The notes under the pieces: generated by a model
The model's input: the letters and a program-made list of their open reading frames with translations, nothing else
What the model was told of the DNA's origin: nothing
The model's database searches: none
In this document: one piece after another, positions 26,520 through 38,121 of the stretch
How the letters are laid out: the number at the start of each line of letters is the position of its first letter
How positions within the stretch are numbered: position 1 is the first letter of the stretch
Made by a program: the position numbers and the translations under genes
Source: Daldinia sp. FL1419
Lineage: Eukaryota; Ascomycota; Sordariomycetes; Xylariales; Hypoxylaceae
Length of the DNA stretch: 64,000 bases
Direction of reading: 5' to 3'
Assembly (NCBI GenBank): GCA_025201765.1
Contig: MU623424.1
Coordinates: 1 to 64,000, forward strand

Positions 26520-26543
26520 CTAAGGAGAAGGAGCAGTGGCCAT
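26520..26543 (-). promoter_or_regulatory. Upstream open reading frame before SEC7
   Basis: An ATG at 26543 opens a frame of seven codons that stops with TAG at 26520, 13 bases before the SEC7 start. If the transcript begins upstream of it, ribosomes would meet it first. The transcription start is not known, so a regulatory effect is inference. Confidence 0.4.
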
Positions 26544-28405
26544 TCGAGGAAGGATAGATTGGTGGAGGGTAAGACAAGGTAGGTTTATTTTGAATCGGAG
26601 AGTCGAGTTGCAAGGTAGCTTAAGTGGGAGTCTCGAGTTTCGATTTCGCGACTTGATTCCGCGACTTTATCTCGCGATCCAGGGATAAATCCCGAGTACA
26701 CTTCTTCCCCTGATCTCGTCAGTGTATCCTTTTCGAGGAATCTAACACGCGCGCCTTTTATTTAATACGATATATCTCGTCGCCTCGATCGGTTGCGTAT
26801 AAAGAATAAAGATCGTAAATTAATTACTTTACATCAACAAGGGGAAAAAGAAGGCGCAGTCTCAATAAATTACGAAGTTCGTAGGGACTTTTTATTAGTT
26901 TTTGGAGGTTTTTTGGTCTGGCCAAGCTGGCAAAGTTCCCTGAGCAAGGGTTGCTCTCCACTGTAACGACGTAAATTTAATTGATGACCTCTCTTATCGG
27001 TTTCCAGAATGCTGTTGATACCCAAGCCACACCTGGGGGACCTGGGTACACTAATTGAGCCTTAAATGAGATGTTCATCAGCCACAGGTGTCCTGGTCCA
27101 TTCCAGTTTAATGTTTCATGTTTCATCCCGCCAACTTAGCCTATCTTATCAAGCACTCCGGCGATTAGGTAACCCTATGTACACTCCTACACTGCGAATT
27201 ATTGCAAGAGCTCTTTGCTCAACCATTTTGGAATTATCGAAATCCTTTAACCTAACCTAGGCATTTCGGGATCTGACTAAAGATACACCCAAGACGATCT
27301 TTTTAATGAGTACTCTCTTATCTATCGTTTAGACATTCGCATATTTTTGTTTCGTTGGAAGGTATCCGTTTTCCATATAATATTACCTTTAATATACGGT
27401 AGGCTGCGAAGCTCTTCAAATTAAAAAAGACAATTCGTACTTTATTCTTTATTAAACTGGACAAGACCTCAAATTCCATTCCAATCCGACCACCTAGAAC
27501 TCCAGCGAACCAGCTTAGCTTACCTACCTTAGTACACTACATATGTAGTGGGCTAGCGCTTTCAGACCAATCAGGGATAGATCGCACGGCGGAATCCATT
27601 GGGGAGACGAAACCCATTTCCATATTCCTACGGATTCCGATAAGAGCAATGTATCTGTACCTCTCATTAATACGTACAAGAGCGTTGTCCTCTAAATAAC
27701 GAGAAATACATAAAGAAGCAGTTCAAAATATCGCACGGAAATTACTGCTACTTTGCCTTGACTACTGCAGTTCCAAGTATTAAGAACCATATTCAAGCTG
27801 CAATTGATAGTTATAAGATCGGAGAACACCCAAACTTATTAAGAGGTACCGATACATCGTGACCCAATAATATACCTAGGTAGGTACCCGTACCTAATGC
27901 TTTTTTTTTTCTTTTCTTTTTTTTTTTTTTTTCTTGGTGTATGTAATACGCCGATAAATTTAGCGGTTCGGAGCTTCTCTCAACGTCCCTGGAAAGTTTT
28001 GGGGCAAGGCTACGGACGGTACATGCGTACTTTTGTACTTTGCTGAGAATTAACCTTGGAAGACCCCGTCACGAAAATAACCCGCCGCCAATCAACACCT
28101 TTCAGACCTCAACTTCTCACGGCCTAGTACATGTACTCTTTTTTTTCTTTTCAACGTTCTAAAACCCCCCCCGTCTTGCGCCGTCCGCTCTTCCAAAATT
28201 TCCACAACTCAACCTTCAATTGGACTCGGTCAATTAATTCCAGGTGCTGGCAACTTGTCCTGCTCTGCGATACCCCTCCGACCTGTCCCTTCTTCTTTAC
28301 CTCGAATTCCGACTTATCGAATCTCATTCCGGACTCCGTCCTTTTCAATATAGTTTTTTTTTTTTTTTTTTATCCGGTAGAGCTATTTTTCTTCTATCAC
28401 CAAAA
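26544..28405. other. Divergent intergenic region, SEC7 / PDH E2
   Basis: 1.9 kb between divergent genes, with a T-rich tract (27901-27932), a CCTAGGTAGGTACC-type motif (27876-27889) and pyrimidine-rich sequence before the E2 start (28130-28400, including a T-run at 28355-28371). No gene is supported. An upstream ATG at 28131 opens an unrelated frame. Confidence 0.55.
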
Positions 28406-29749
28406 ATGTTCGGCGCCGTATTAAGAAGGCAAGGCCTTCTAAGGACGACAACCCTTAGATCAGGTTTTATGCCTTTAGCCAGATACTATGCATCTTTCCC
28501 CCCTCACACAGTCGTCAAGATGCCCGCGCTGTCGCCCACAATGACGGCCGGTAACATTGGCGCATGGCAGAAGAAGGTCGGAGATACCATCGCTCCCGGT
28601 GAGGTCCTAGTCGAAATTGAGACGGACAAGGCCCAGATGGATTTCGAATTCCAAGAGGAGGGTGTTATTGCTAAGATTCTAAAGGACGCCGGCGAGAAAG
28701 ACGTCCCCGTTGGTAACGTGCGTGACTTTTTTGCGCTTCCCCAATTTGTCCTCCGTAATGCTGACATGACACTGTTCTTGTAGCCCATTGCCGTTCTCGT
28801 TGAGGAAGGCACCGATGTCTCTGCCTTCGAGTCCTTTAGTCTCGCAGATGCTGGGGGTGACGCCGCGGGACCGGCAGCTAAGGAGGAAAAGAAGTCGGAT
28901 GCGCCGTCTAATGCCGCCTCCGCTCCGGCCCCTACGTCTACCCAAGAGCCGGAACAATACTCCCGCGGAGGGAAGATTGAGCCCGCTCTTGACCGACTGC
29001 CTAGCAAGAAGGCTGCCGCTGCCGCCGGTCCCCCTGCTGCTGCCCCTGCTGCCTCTTACGAAGATACCCCTCTATCCAATATGCGAAAAACCATTGCTAG
29101 GCGCCTGCAAGAGTCAGTCAGGGAAAACCCTCACTTCTTCGTTAGCAGCCAGATCTCCGTTTCCAAGCTTCTCAAGCTTCGACAAGCTCTAAACAGCTCG
29201 TCCGAGGGCAAGTACAAGCTGTCCGTCAACGATTTCCTCATCAAGGCCATCGCTGTCGCTTCTAAGAAAGTCCCTGCTGCCAACTCGGCCTGGACGGGCG
29301 ACGCCATCCGCCAGTTCAACACCGTCGATGTTTCCGTCGCCGTCGCTACCCCTAACGGTTTAATCACTCCTATTGTCACTGGTGTCGAGGCTCGCGGTCT
29401 AGAATCCATCTCATCCAAGGTCAAGGAGCTCGCCAAGAAGGCCCGCGATAACAAGCTCAAGCCCGAGGAATACCAGGGCGGTACTATCTCCATCTCCAAC
29501 ATGGGCATGAACGCTGCCGTTGACAACTTCACCGCCGTCATCAACCCCCCTCAGGCTACTATCCTAGCTGTCGGTACAACGAAGAAGGTCGCCATCCCCG
29601 CCGGTGAGGATGGCACCAGTGTCGAGTGGGACGATCAAATTACCGTTACCGGAAGCTTCGACCACAAGGTAGTCGACGGCGCAGTTGGTGCCGAATGGAT
29701 CAAGGAATTCAAGAAGGTCGTAGAGAATCCTCTCGAGCTGCTTCTGTGA
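28406..29749 (+). CDS. LAT1: Pyruvate dehydrogenase E2 (dihydrolipoamide acetyltransferase), no visible PSBD
   Basis: Exons 28406-28717 and 28784-29749 give 425 residues. Residues 1-27 are a basic, Ser-free mitochondrial-type presequence. One lipoyl domain follows (about 34-115), with the lipoate acceptor Lys75 in EIETDKA. The C-terminal acetyltransferase core begins at DTPLSNMRKTIARRLQES and ends with the catalytic FDHKVVDGA (His398, Asp402). It transfers acetyl groups from lipoate to CoA and forms the structural core of the matrix complex. The linker ends in ALDRLPSKKAAAAAG (about 172-186) and passes straight into the core. The roughly 35-residue peripheral subunit-binding domain that normally starts right after an ALDREP-like sequence is absent from the genomic DNA, with frame kept. 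The protein is correspondingly shorter than typical fungal E2. Confidence 0.93.
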
Positions 29750-30103
29750 ACGAACTAAAATTACGTACCTAGGGGCGTCAGGGAAATGATTGGTCATAGA
29801 CACGGGATGAAATCCATTTGTAGCATTACGCCGCATGAACTGTAATAATAAATTCCACAAAAGTGAATATTGAGGGACGAGCACGAGTCTACTCCTGTTG
29901 CGTGTAGAGGATTGCAGTATATTGAAGATTAGCGATTCGGTGCTTCTCATGTGGGCTTAGGTAGACCTAGGTAGATACGAGTGGAAGTCCAGACATTTGG
30001 GTTGCGTTTTCACCTCTCATCGTATCTGCACAATTCACTTCTATACCGGGTTTGCATACTACGTTTCTATAGCAAACATAGATTTAAATACTTGATTCGA
30101 CTT
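29750..30103. other. Convergent 3' intergenic region
   Basis: 354 bp between convergent genes. It holds CCTAGG-type motifs (29767 and 29960-29975) and probably both 3' UTRs. Nothing else is seen. Confidence 0.5.
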
Positions 30104-31618
30104 TTAACTCTCTTCGTCATGCCCGCTTCGGGTTTCGTCGGTCCCCTCTGATTCTGGTTCGTCAGGCTCGCCGTCATTATTCCCACGCTCCCTCGCAGAC
30201 ACACTATCCCTGTCCTTACTGCTGACTCTATGATCCACCCCATGAGGAGTATCATCAGAATCCCGTAACTGTATTCTCAGCCCAGCAAGCACGGAACTAA
30301 GTCCGGCTCTAAGTTGGAGGGTCTGTGCTTGAGACGTTCGTAACTCCAGTTCCCGGATCTTATCGCGGAGTTCTTTCACACTGGCATCTTCCACATCTTC
30401 TTCATCTCCACCGTCCATATCCTCTTCTCCGTCGCAATTATACCCTTCGAGTAAATCTTCTCCAAACGCCGTTGCGAACGCTTGCGCCATTCCGGGGTCC
30501 TTGATCGCAAAAACGACGTTTTCAAAGCAATCCCAAGAGTCCGACCCCGATGGCTTCTTCCCTTTCCCTTTCTCTTTCTCTTTCCCTGTGCCCTTTCTCT
30601 TTTGCTGCTTGCCCTCTCCCCTATTAGCCTTACTCCCACCAAGCAAGATCTTCCGCCACGCACTCGCAATCTCGCCGATGGGGTTCCCGTATGCACCGCA
30701 TCCCCACGCGCCTAACACAATCTGGCGCGCTCCCTTGGCGGCAAATGCGCGTAGTACGGCTCGCATCTTGCTTACGGCCAGCTCGCGATCCGCCGCCCTG
30801 GTGTACCGAGCGAAACCGGTTTCTTCGTCAATTTCGATCTCAGGCATCCGTATCATAGCTGCGGAGACGACGTCAACGAACCACCGGTCACGCTTCGGTA
30901 ATACATCCTCGTTGCCTCCCCGTCCTGCCCCCGTATCTCTATTTCCTGTCCCCCCGCCATCGTCTTCTCCAACTTCATCCTCTTCACCCCTCGTTCTCTT
31001 CTTCCTATCCCCAAGTCCACTAGCAGTAGCAGAACCACGGAACACTAGCACATCTGGTGTAAAAACGACGCCAAGTTCAGGAAGACGATAGAACTCGTCG
31101 CGCAAGGACGGGAGCAGTGTCGAGCGCATACACAACGATTCCTCCTGGCTTGACGCGCCATTCAGGAATCCACCGCCAGCAGATAACGGGGACGCCATAT
31201 TCAGAACACCGACACGGGCTATCCCGTTGGAAAGATCCCGCCGCTGGGTCGAAGAAGATGGGTCCTCGCCTGGAACTAAGAGAAGCGAGTACGCTGCGTC
31301 TAGAGTATCCTCGACGCGTAGCGAAACATGGGGACCCTTTCTTTTATCCTCCTTTCCCAAGTTCTCTTCCTCGTCACCGTCTTCTCTCGCGGTAGATTCC
31401 CGACGAGAACGTTGTCGCGATTTAACGCCCAACTCATGACGAAGCGCAGGTGAAGGATCGATAATCAGTTCCGAAGCTTCTATTCCCCTCCGAGCCCGAG
31501 GATGCGCCACCAGGAGGTGCGGTATGACCTTATTGATGGTGGCTTTGGCTCGCTTCGCACGGGCATCACGACGGAAGCCGGCGGGTGGCCTACCGACTGA
31601 AGGTTCGGTGCGTCCCAT
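30104..31618 (-). CDS. Microbial-type poly(ADP-ribose) glycohydrolase domain protein (TIGR02452)
   Basis: Single exon, 504 residues. VGVLNMASPLSAGGGFLNGASSQEESL (about 134-162) is the PARG signature, GGG followed by the catalytic QEE pair, and RQIVLGAWGCGAYGNP (about 300) is the second conserved loop of this macro-domain fold. Such enzymes cleave ribose-ribose bonds in poly(ADP-ribose) chains attached to proteins. Two low-complexity insertions set it apart: Arg/Asp/Gly-rich at about 205-245 and Lys/Gly-rich at about 335-360. The C-terminus is acidic, with a probable short coiled coil (about 425-445), then Ser/Asp/Glu-rich. No signal peptide is visible. The start ATG is the only one near the conserved GFRRDARAKRAKAT opening seen in related proteins. 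It lies in the same orientation as the MFS gene upstream but is probably independent. Confidence 0.87.
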   Translation of the reverse strand: MGRTEPSVGRPPAGFRRDARAKRAKATINKVIPHLLVAHPRARRGIEASELIIDPSPALRHELGVKSRQRSRRESTAREDGDEEENLGKEDKRKGPHVSLRVEDTLDAAYSLLLVPGEDPSSSTQRRDLSNGIARVGVLNMASPLSAGGGFLNGASSQEESLCMRSTLLPSLRDEFYRLPELGVVFTPDVLVFRGSATASGLGDRKKRTRGEEDEVGEDDGGGTGNRDTGAGRGGNEDVLPKRDRWFVDVVSAAMIRMPEIEIDEETGFARYTRAADRELAVSKMRAVLRAFAAKGARQIVLGAWGCGAYGNPIGEIASAWRKILLGGSKANRGEGKQQKRKGTGKEKEKGKGKKPSGSDSWDCFENVVFAIKDPGMAQAFATAFGEDLLEGYNCDGEEDMDGGDEEDVEDASVKELRDKIRELELRTSQAQTLQLRAGLSSVLAGLRIQLRDSDDTPHGVDHRVSSKDRDSVSARERGNNDGEPDEPESEGTDETRSGHDEES

Positions 31619-32200
31619 TATGCAGATATATGTAGGTCAGTAGACTAGTGGATAGGTAGCAATTAGATCTATGACGAAAAGGTTGCACTGGCCAATCCAA
31701 CCCAAGTGTTGCGACAATGAAAAAATAGAGTTGTTCTTAGATGAATCCGTTAAGAAAATACTGAGGACCCGGTAGGATATGTTTTCCGCCGGAGCCTGTC
31801 TATCGGTAATTGACCGATCCGATCGGCCATCCGGGTGGTTATGACGTTTTTTAGGTAGAACCTTCCTTCCGTTTGCCATGGTTCGAGTTAGTAAGAACGC
31901 CGGTAATACCGGTAACGCCGGCTTCAATTTGGCAGCCACGCAGTTCTTATAAGAGAAGTGTTTATAAGGCATTTATACATGAGATAACTACTTCATGTAT
32001 GATCCCTAAAATGATACGCATTAAACATAAATAGCACCAGTCACCAAGCTATTTCGAGAGTACATCCAGTATTGTTATTTTACTTTTATTCTTTTTGTAT
32101 CGTCGCCACCCTTCGACAGGGCCATAAAGCTATACAAAGGGGGGTATCTAAAATCCTGCGCGCCCAGGTTCATATATACAACACGTAACTCATCATTTCC
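31619..32200. other. Intergenic region
   Basis: 582 bp between two minus-strand genes. It must contain the PARG promoter and the 3' end of the permease transcript. No distinct feature is seen. Confidence 0.5.
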
Positions 32201-33974
32201 TTATAATATATACCTGTATCCCTTGTGTAATCGCAAAGCCTCGTCGTTAGCATTCGCACCAGACTCGTTGGCCGCCTCATCGGGATGCGTCTCGCTTTCT
32301 TCCAATTTCTTGTTCAGGTCGGCTAGGATAGCGCGGAACATCCAGCAGCCGACGATCGTGATGCCAAACATGGCCGTTACGATACCGTAACTCTTGCGGT
32401 ATCCGTTCTCCTTGAGATTCCATACGTAGCTACCTGCTACGTTGCCTAGCTGCGAGAACGCGTTGATGAGCGCGATGGCGACGGCACGCTTCGCTGGGGG
32501 CCGGGGGAACGACGAGCTGATCCACGAGTAGAAAACGATGAAGCCTGCGTAGGAACTAGCTTGGAGGAATAGGGCCACGTATCGGGCAGCAACATTCAGG
32601 GTTGACATGCTGATCACGAAGCCGACAAGCCCACCAATGATGGGTCCAACGATGTGCCAGAACTACAAGCCAGGTTAGTTGCGTAATTAGTTCTCTGCGG
32701 AATAGATGTACACACCTTCTCCTGAGTTCGGTCAGCGTGCCATGCGTTCAACAGCGAAACGATACACGAAAAGACCCAAGGGGGCGAGCTCATGAGCAGT
32801 GTCGGTACGTAGTCGAATCCGAGTGTGCCTGTGAGAGTGGGCTACAAGATACGGTTAGCTATTTTGAGCTCTACAAGTATTTTGTAACGTCGTTACTTAC
32901 GAAGAAGGCGTTGAAAGAGAGACCGACGACGTAGGCGGTAAAGGTGAGCATCATAAGGTAGATCTTCACGTCCTTCACGGCCATGATTAAACCGTCAAAA
33001 ACACCTTGGTCGGCCTCGTCAACATCAGCTTCACCTACGTCTTCGATCATCCTGAGCTGCGCAACTTCGAGCTCCTCTGCGGTGAATCCGCGCGAGTTGT
33101 GCGGTAGATCGGGAAGAACGAAACCAGCCGCGATAGCGGTAGCCATGGTCACAGCACCCTCAATCCAGAACAGCCATCGCCAGGCGGCGTGGCCCAAGAC
33201 ACCCTGCATGTTCGATAGCACACCGGCTCCGACTAGAGCGGAGAACGCGTTGGAGATAATGTTACCACAGAACAAAATCGCATTCCTTGTTGTTAGTTCC
33301 TTTCGCGTATACCACTTGGACTGAATAAGGAGTGCCCCGGGAAGGAAAGCAGCCTCGATAAAGCCCAGGAAGAACCGCACGAGAACCATGCCGGTAAAGT
33401 TGTAGGTGTTTCCGCTGAGAGTAGAGATGAGTCCCCATAGAAGCATGGCACACGCAATATAGAGGGACGGCCGTTGGATCCGGTTGATGAACATGTTCGA
33501 TGGGACCTGCATCAAGATGTACCCGACGTACAGAATACTCAAGCAAGTGGAGTATTGTGTCTATCAGCAGTCAGCACGATGTCTTTTCTTTTTTCTTTTT
33601 CTTCTTTTTTTTTTTCAAAAGAAAAAAAAAACCCAGAAAAATCCGGGCCACAAATTATTATTTGCGCTCAGGGGGAAACGTACGTCGTCGAGGTTTAGGT
33701 CTGTCTGAAGACCCTTGAGTCGTGCACTCGCAATGTTATTGCGGTCGAGATAGTTGAGGATATATATGAAGACGAATAGGGAGCATCGCGAATCAAGCTT
33801 GCGCAGCAGCGACTTCTCTACGCGCGCACGATGTGCCGGATCCATCGAAGCGGCAGCGAGTAATTTGCTAGGGACGGCTACGGCTTCAGGCGTCCTCGCG
33901 CGCTCTAGTGTTTCCACATCCTGTTTCGCCGACAAGCCTTGAGAAGGCTCGGCTCTTGTTATCTCGTCGGCCAT
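32201..33974 (-). CDS. MFS permease, anion:cation symporter family (TNA1/DAL5-like)
   Basis: Exons 33974-33684, 33560-32901, 32841-32716 and 32662-32201 give 512 residues. A cytosolic N-tail of about 60 residues leads into LDSRCSLFVFIYILNYLDRNNIASARLKGL, the first helix and the D-R-N-N-I-x-x-A signature of allantoate/nicotinate/pantothenate-type permeases. VGYILMQVPSNMFINR, WGLISTLSG and AAFLPGALLIQSKWYTRKE are further family motifs. About 12 membrane segments fit the sequence, with a long central loop rich in Glu/Asp. These plasma-membrane proton symporters take up small organic anions, but the substrate cannot be told from sequence. Intron 1 carries an extended T-tract/A-tract (33588-33631). 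Confidence 0.9.
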
Positions 33975-35179
33975 GATGAATACCTGTGAAGAGTGGTATC
34001 GATTCCCCTAGCTTCTTATCCGAGCGGTTGGATGATTTGTGGAATAAAATTTGCGGAGGAAACCCGAACAAAGGGCTCTATCCAACCAACCTTAGGAAAA
34101 ACCGGGAAGAATGCCAGAAGAATGGCCCGGCACACAAGATGCTGGGTGACGGCGAGGTTTTTATCTGACTGGCATCGTGGAACCCTCGCCCCGGCTAGAC
34201 ACGCGCTATGGTACCACCCTCGTGTCCCGGGCCAGCTCATGCAGCCCATGCAGCCCATGTGAGCTGCAGAAGCTTAACTAAAGGCCAAGGCAGGGGATGG
34301 CTTGCCACTCTCTCAATCTCCGTTTCTCCATTCGAGCACCCCCATAATGCGGGGCAAACTACGTGAGAAGAATCATAACGAACCGAAGATTTGGGGGAGA
34401 CGAGGCTCTTCTTCGGTGTCTTGGCGCTTTGGGGTATGGGGGTTGGACGGGGTGTCAGGGGTGTCTGTTGAGGAGAAAATAGTCTAGCCTGTGTAGCCAG
34501 CGTCGTCGAACAAGGGCCGGACTTGTAAGCTACTACGGCTAGCCAGTCAGTCCATGTGGATTCCAAAGGGGAAAAATGTCGGTAGACGATCCTCGTCTGA
34601 TGGTAGAAATTTTACACGATATTTGGTTATTACGTAGCCGAGGGGGGGGAGGGAAAGAATACGACGCTAGGTTAGATGTTTTAACTATGGTTAGGTAGTT
34701 ACTACGTATTATTCTTCAACTTGGTGATGGATTCAATCGCAACGTTAGATCCCAATAAGCCGTAGGTTAGGAATTTATCCCGGTCAGCCCACCGCCGGGT
34801 AAACTGACGTTTGAAATAAACGGCCAACGCTGAATCGTAGAACACCTATACACAATGTCGTAATAGGACCGAGTCTCGATCTTCAGATTGATAGCTATTA
34901 CCAATAAGTCGGGAAGTTCAGGAGGTGTATCCATCCCCACAGAGCGATTTACTTGGCCGGCCCTCGTAAGTTTACCTAAACGTTTGTTTCTTAGACTCGG
35001 GAACTTTTCTCGTTCGAGAACAAAAGGAAGTTTAGAAGCACCTCGTCTGCATAAGCGCGCCTACGAGAAGCGACGGGCCTTGCTCCCGGATGTATCCCCT
35101 TTAGCGGATTGGATGGCATTTAGGAACGGCGTCGTCTGGGGTCTCCAAATTTAACCCCCAATCTCCTCAGGAGAAGATG

Positions 35180-35203
35180 TTTTTTTTTTTTTTTTTTTTT
35201 TTT
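35180..35203. repeat. (T)24 homopolymer
   Basis: Uninterrupted run of 24 T in non-coding DNA. Confidence 0.9.
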
Positions 35204-35420
35204 CCTACTCTAGTCGTTCGTTACCGGCGGTGAATAAGAATCCATTAAAATCAAATATGAACCGCCCGACTCGGTAGTTATTGTTAAAAAGGCCATGTTC
35301 GAGATCTCTAGTACGATACATAACTAGATGAAATTGAATGCTTGGAAGCCTGGAAGCGATAAGCCCTACTAATGAGGCTAGTAATATATTTCATACATGG
35401 AAATTTATCGTGACGGCTGG

Positions 35421-35443
35421 GGCGGCGGCGGCGGCGGCGGCGG
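35421..35443. repeat. (GGC)7 microsatellite
   Basis: Seven GGC triplets plus a partial one. They give poly-Ala/poly-Gly in spurious frames on either strand. Confidence 0.88.
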
Positions 35444-36860
35444 TGATGCGGTTCGTTAATTGCGCAAAACGAGTGACCGAAGAGCGGGACTCGTTCACGG
35501 TCCCCCCATCTTTCTCCAACTTTTTGACCCCCAAGCAAGCATCTCGTCGGTGGATCTGGGGCAGCTGGGCAACGCGGAGAAGAATCCAAGTTAGAACTAA
35601 GCCATTATTTTTGTTTCTTGGTATCTTGACGCATCGTGAACACGAACACGGTAAACAATAGACTAATGAATAATAGTATAAATAACGAAACGCGCGACGA
35701 CCTGGTACCTGCGCAGATCCCCTTTTCCGAGGTCTTTTTCTTACAATGCCTTGCAATGTCTTACACCAAACTATGGATTGTCATACTGATTCGTATATGG
35801 TAGTAGTCGGCAACCATCGGCAGCAAGGTCAGTCGAGGTTAAGGTTATGTCGATTTTCGAGCACACCACATCTCATGTTGTTCCAGAGTTAAAAGAGATA
35901 CCCTCCCTAACTTAATGATAAAGCAAGTGGCACAATTAGGTCCTAGCTCGGCTATCTCGAACAGTGAAGAGACGAAGGAGATGATTCCCGTTCCTTTACT
36001 CCGGCCCACGTGACGAATTATATGATATCTCTCTTTCTTTCTTTCATACTTCATCGATGGATGGTGTTGTTGTTGACTTTTCCGTCGAACCAATCTTTGA
36101 AAAGATAAATATATTCGAATAATACCTAATTATTTAAAATAGAGATAAATGTCAATTCGATCAAGTCAAAGCCTGTTTTTCTTTTCTCGCCCTCGCCTAC
36201 TAAAACTAAATGAATAGGAATTTTAGGGCACAAGACGTGGGTAATTTGAGGTCACGATGACGTCACTGAAGAACCAGTTGCGAGGTCTTGAACGCATCGT
36301 TAGAGATACTCAAGGTTCTTACCTCGCGTGTCAAATTTGCAATTATGAGGATCATGGATTTTATGCAGAACTAGTTCGCTTAAGGGAGTAAATAATAGTT
36401 AATAACCTATGTTATCTTCACGTATTTAAGAGTTTAACCATGAGACATCTACTAGGTGACATTATAGCTACAGCAAAGGGAGGCTATCACGACAGTCATC
36501 ATACTAGATCCAGCTAAACTACCTTTTCGCACGAGACTATGGGGTTCGCCGAATTATTCCGGTACATCTACTATTTTGTCGACACTTTTTCGAATTATTT
36601 ACTTGCGAGATGCCATTTAGTAAGTGGTGACTGTCACTTAGGTGGCCTATGCCAACTTACTGACTCGCAATACTTATAGCCTGCGAACGGGGAATATGGA
36701 TGAAAAACCCTCGACCGCAAGGTAATATCCCGATCTAGGACATTTACGAGGCTTGTCAGGCACACCAGACTAACGTGATACAATTAGACCGGGAGACTTA
36801 TGCGCGAACAGCAGCCCCTAACCAAGAAGATCAAGCTTCTACTCCTATTCAACCCTCTAA

Positions 36861-37381
36861 CGGAATGGATCAATACCACGCCTGTCGCCTCAGGACTACC
36901 ACCGATACCACTCCCCGGTAACAGACACGACCAAAGCCTTCCGCAGCATACCGAGAGACTACTATCAGGTCGACCCGATCGCGATCCAGAGCAGTGTTAA
37001 TATCTTCACATCCAACGCCCGCAGTTATCTCGTTATCAAGGCGGAACAATTCGGCGACGTGCTATTCGTAGCTATCGGAGCGACGGACGTCGGCACTGTA
37101 CGGTAAGTCGTGCACTTCCTGTTCAACCTAAATATCAGTATCCTAACGTAGTGACAAACAGCATGCACGAGAAGTTCCAAAAACACGGCACGCTGATCAA
37201 CAAGGGGGATGAAATCGGCTACTTCCAATTCGGCGGGTCTTCCATTATCGTGGCGTTCCGAAAGGAGGCAATTCGATTCGACCAGGACCTGCTAGATCTC
37301 AGTCGGCAAAAGATTCAGGTTTCGGTGGAAGTCGGCATGAGTTTGGGGCGTGCCAATCCTATGAACAAGAAATTATCATGA
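36861..37381 (+). pseudogene. 5'-truncated phosphatidylserine decarboxylase-like gene
   Basis: Exons 36861-37102 and 37162-37381 keep the C-terminal 153 or so residues of a phosphatidylserine decarboxylase-type protein in one frame. It reads RLSPQDYHRYHSPV, NIFTSNARSYLVI, FGDVLFVAIGATDVGTV and KGDEIGYFQFGGSSIIVAF, with the G-G-S-S site where such proenzymes self-cleave to make the pyruvoyl cofactor, then ends LSRQKIQVSVEVGMSLG. The intron between 37103 and 37161 is canonical. An in-frame TAA at 36858-36860 cuts the frame directly upstream, there is no Met before the intron, and no N-terminal half or splice rescue could be found. I therefore call it a gene remnant. The active enzyme makes phosphatidylethanolamine. 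The retained part is strikingly undamaged, so the loss may be recent or a short product starting at Met in exon 2 may exist. Confidence 0.75.
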
Positions 37382-38121
37382 TGTATACGGATAGGATAAA
37401 GCACCTAATGGAATTAAAGCGTGCGATATTGATGAAGCGCATCTGGTGACATGTTAGAGAAGCACTTTCCAAGGCTAATTAAGGCAAGAGATGCCAGGAA
37501 CTAACTTTTAAAACTAGCCGTCGCGGATTCACCTACGTATATATGGGCTGGAGGAAATAGCAATGTTTATTAGAATCGTGGAATGCCCATTAGCAAGGTG
37601 TCTGGGTGGCCAAACCATTTATGGGATATTTTGAATAGATCTTGAGCAGAAGGCTTCGCGATTTCATTCCATAAGTTGTAATGCACAAGCTCAAATATCC
37701 TTTGATATTTCCATTCTTTGTCCCCTACCCCTTTGACTACCAATACCTACCTACTTACACAGCTATAGGTAGGATGGTGTATAATCAAAAGCGGCACGGT
37801 ATCGGCTAACACCATGCGGAGAAGCTGGGAAACCTCCATCGGCACTGAGATCGGCGTCACGTTGGCTGCAGGACTCCCACATCGGGTATCCCCCTGTCCA
37901 ACTTTATCGGACTTATTTATACAGTATTGTATAATATAAATATCACTGAAGCTCTCCCCGCTCCACCTCCACTTGGTTATTCGATGCTTCCGTCTCATTT
38001 CCATGCCAACACGGAATGGAGGTTCAGTTACTTCACGTATGTAGGATTGCAACCTCCCTCAATAGGTAGGTAGTCTTGTTCCATTTAAAGACGGGTTGAA
38101 ATAATCCCTAAGTAGTCAATC
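37382..38121. other. Intergenic region, promoter of the oxygenase gene
   Basis: 740 bp with TACCTACCTACTTAC-type sequence (37744-37758) and TAGGTAGGTAG (38065-38075). No gene. Confidence 0.5.

Larger units (their letters stand above)
33975..36860. other. Gene-poor intergenic region
   Basis: 2.9 kb with no supported gene. It holds a 24-T run (35180-35203), a GGC triplet run (35421-35443) and a GCCCATGCA direct repeat near 34240-34258. Short open frames on both strands overlap one another and the repeats. If the decarboxylase relic below once had a 5' part, I find no trace of it here. Confidence 0.55.
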
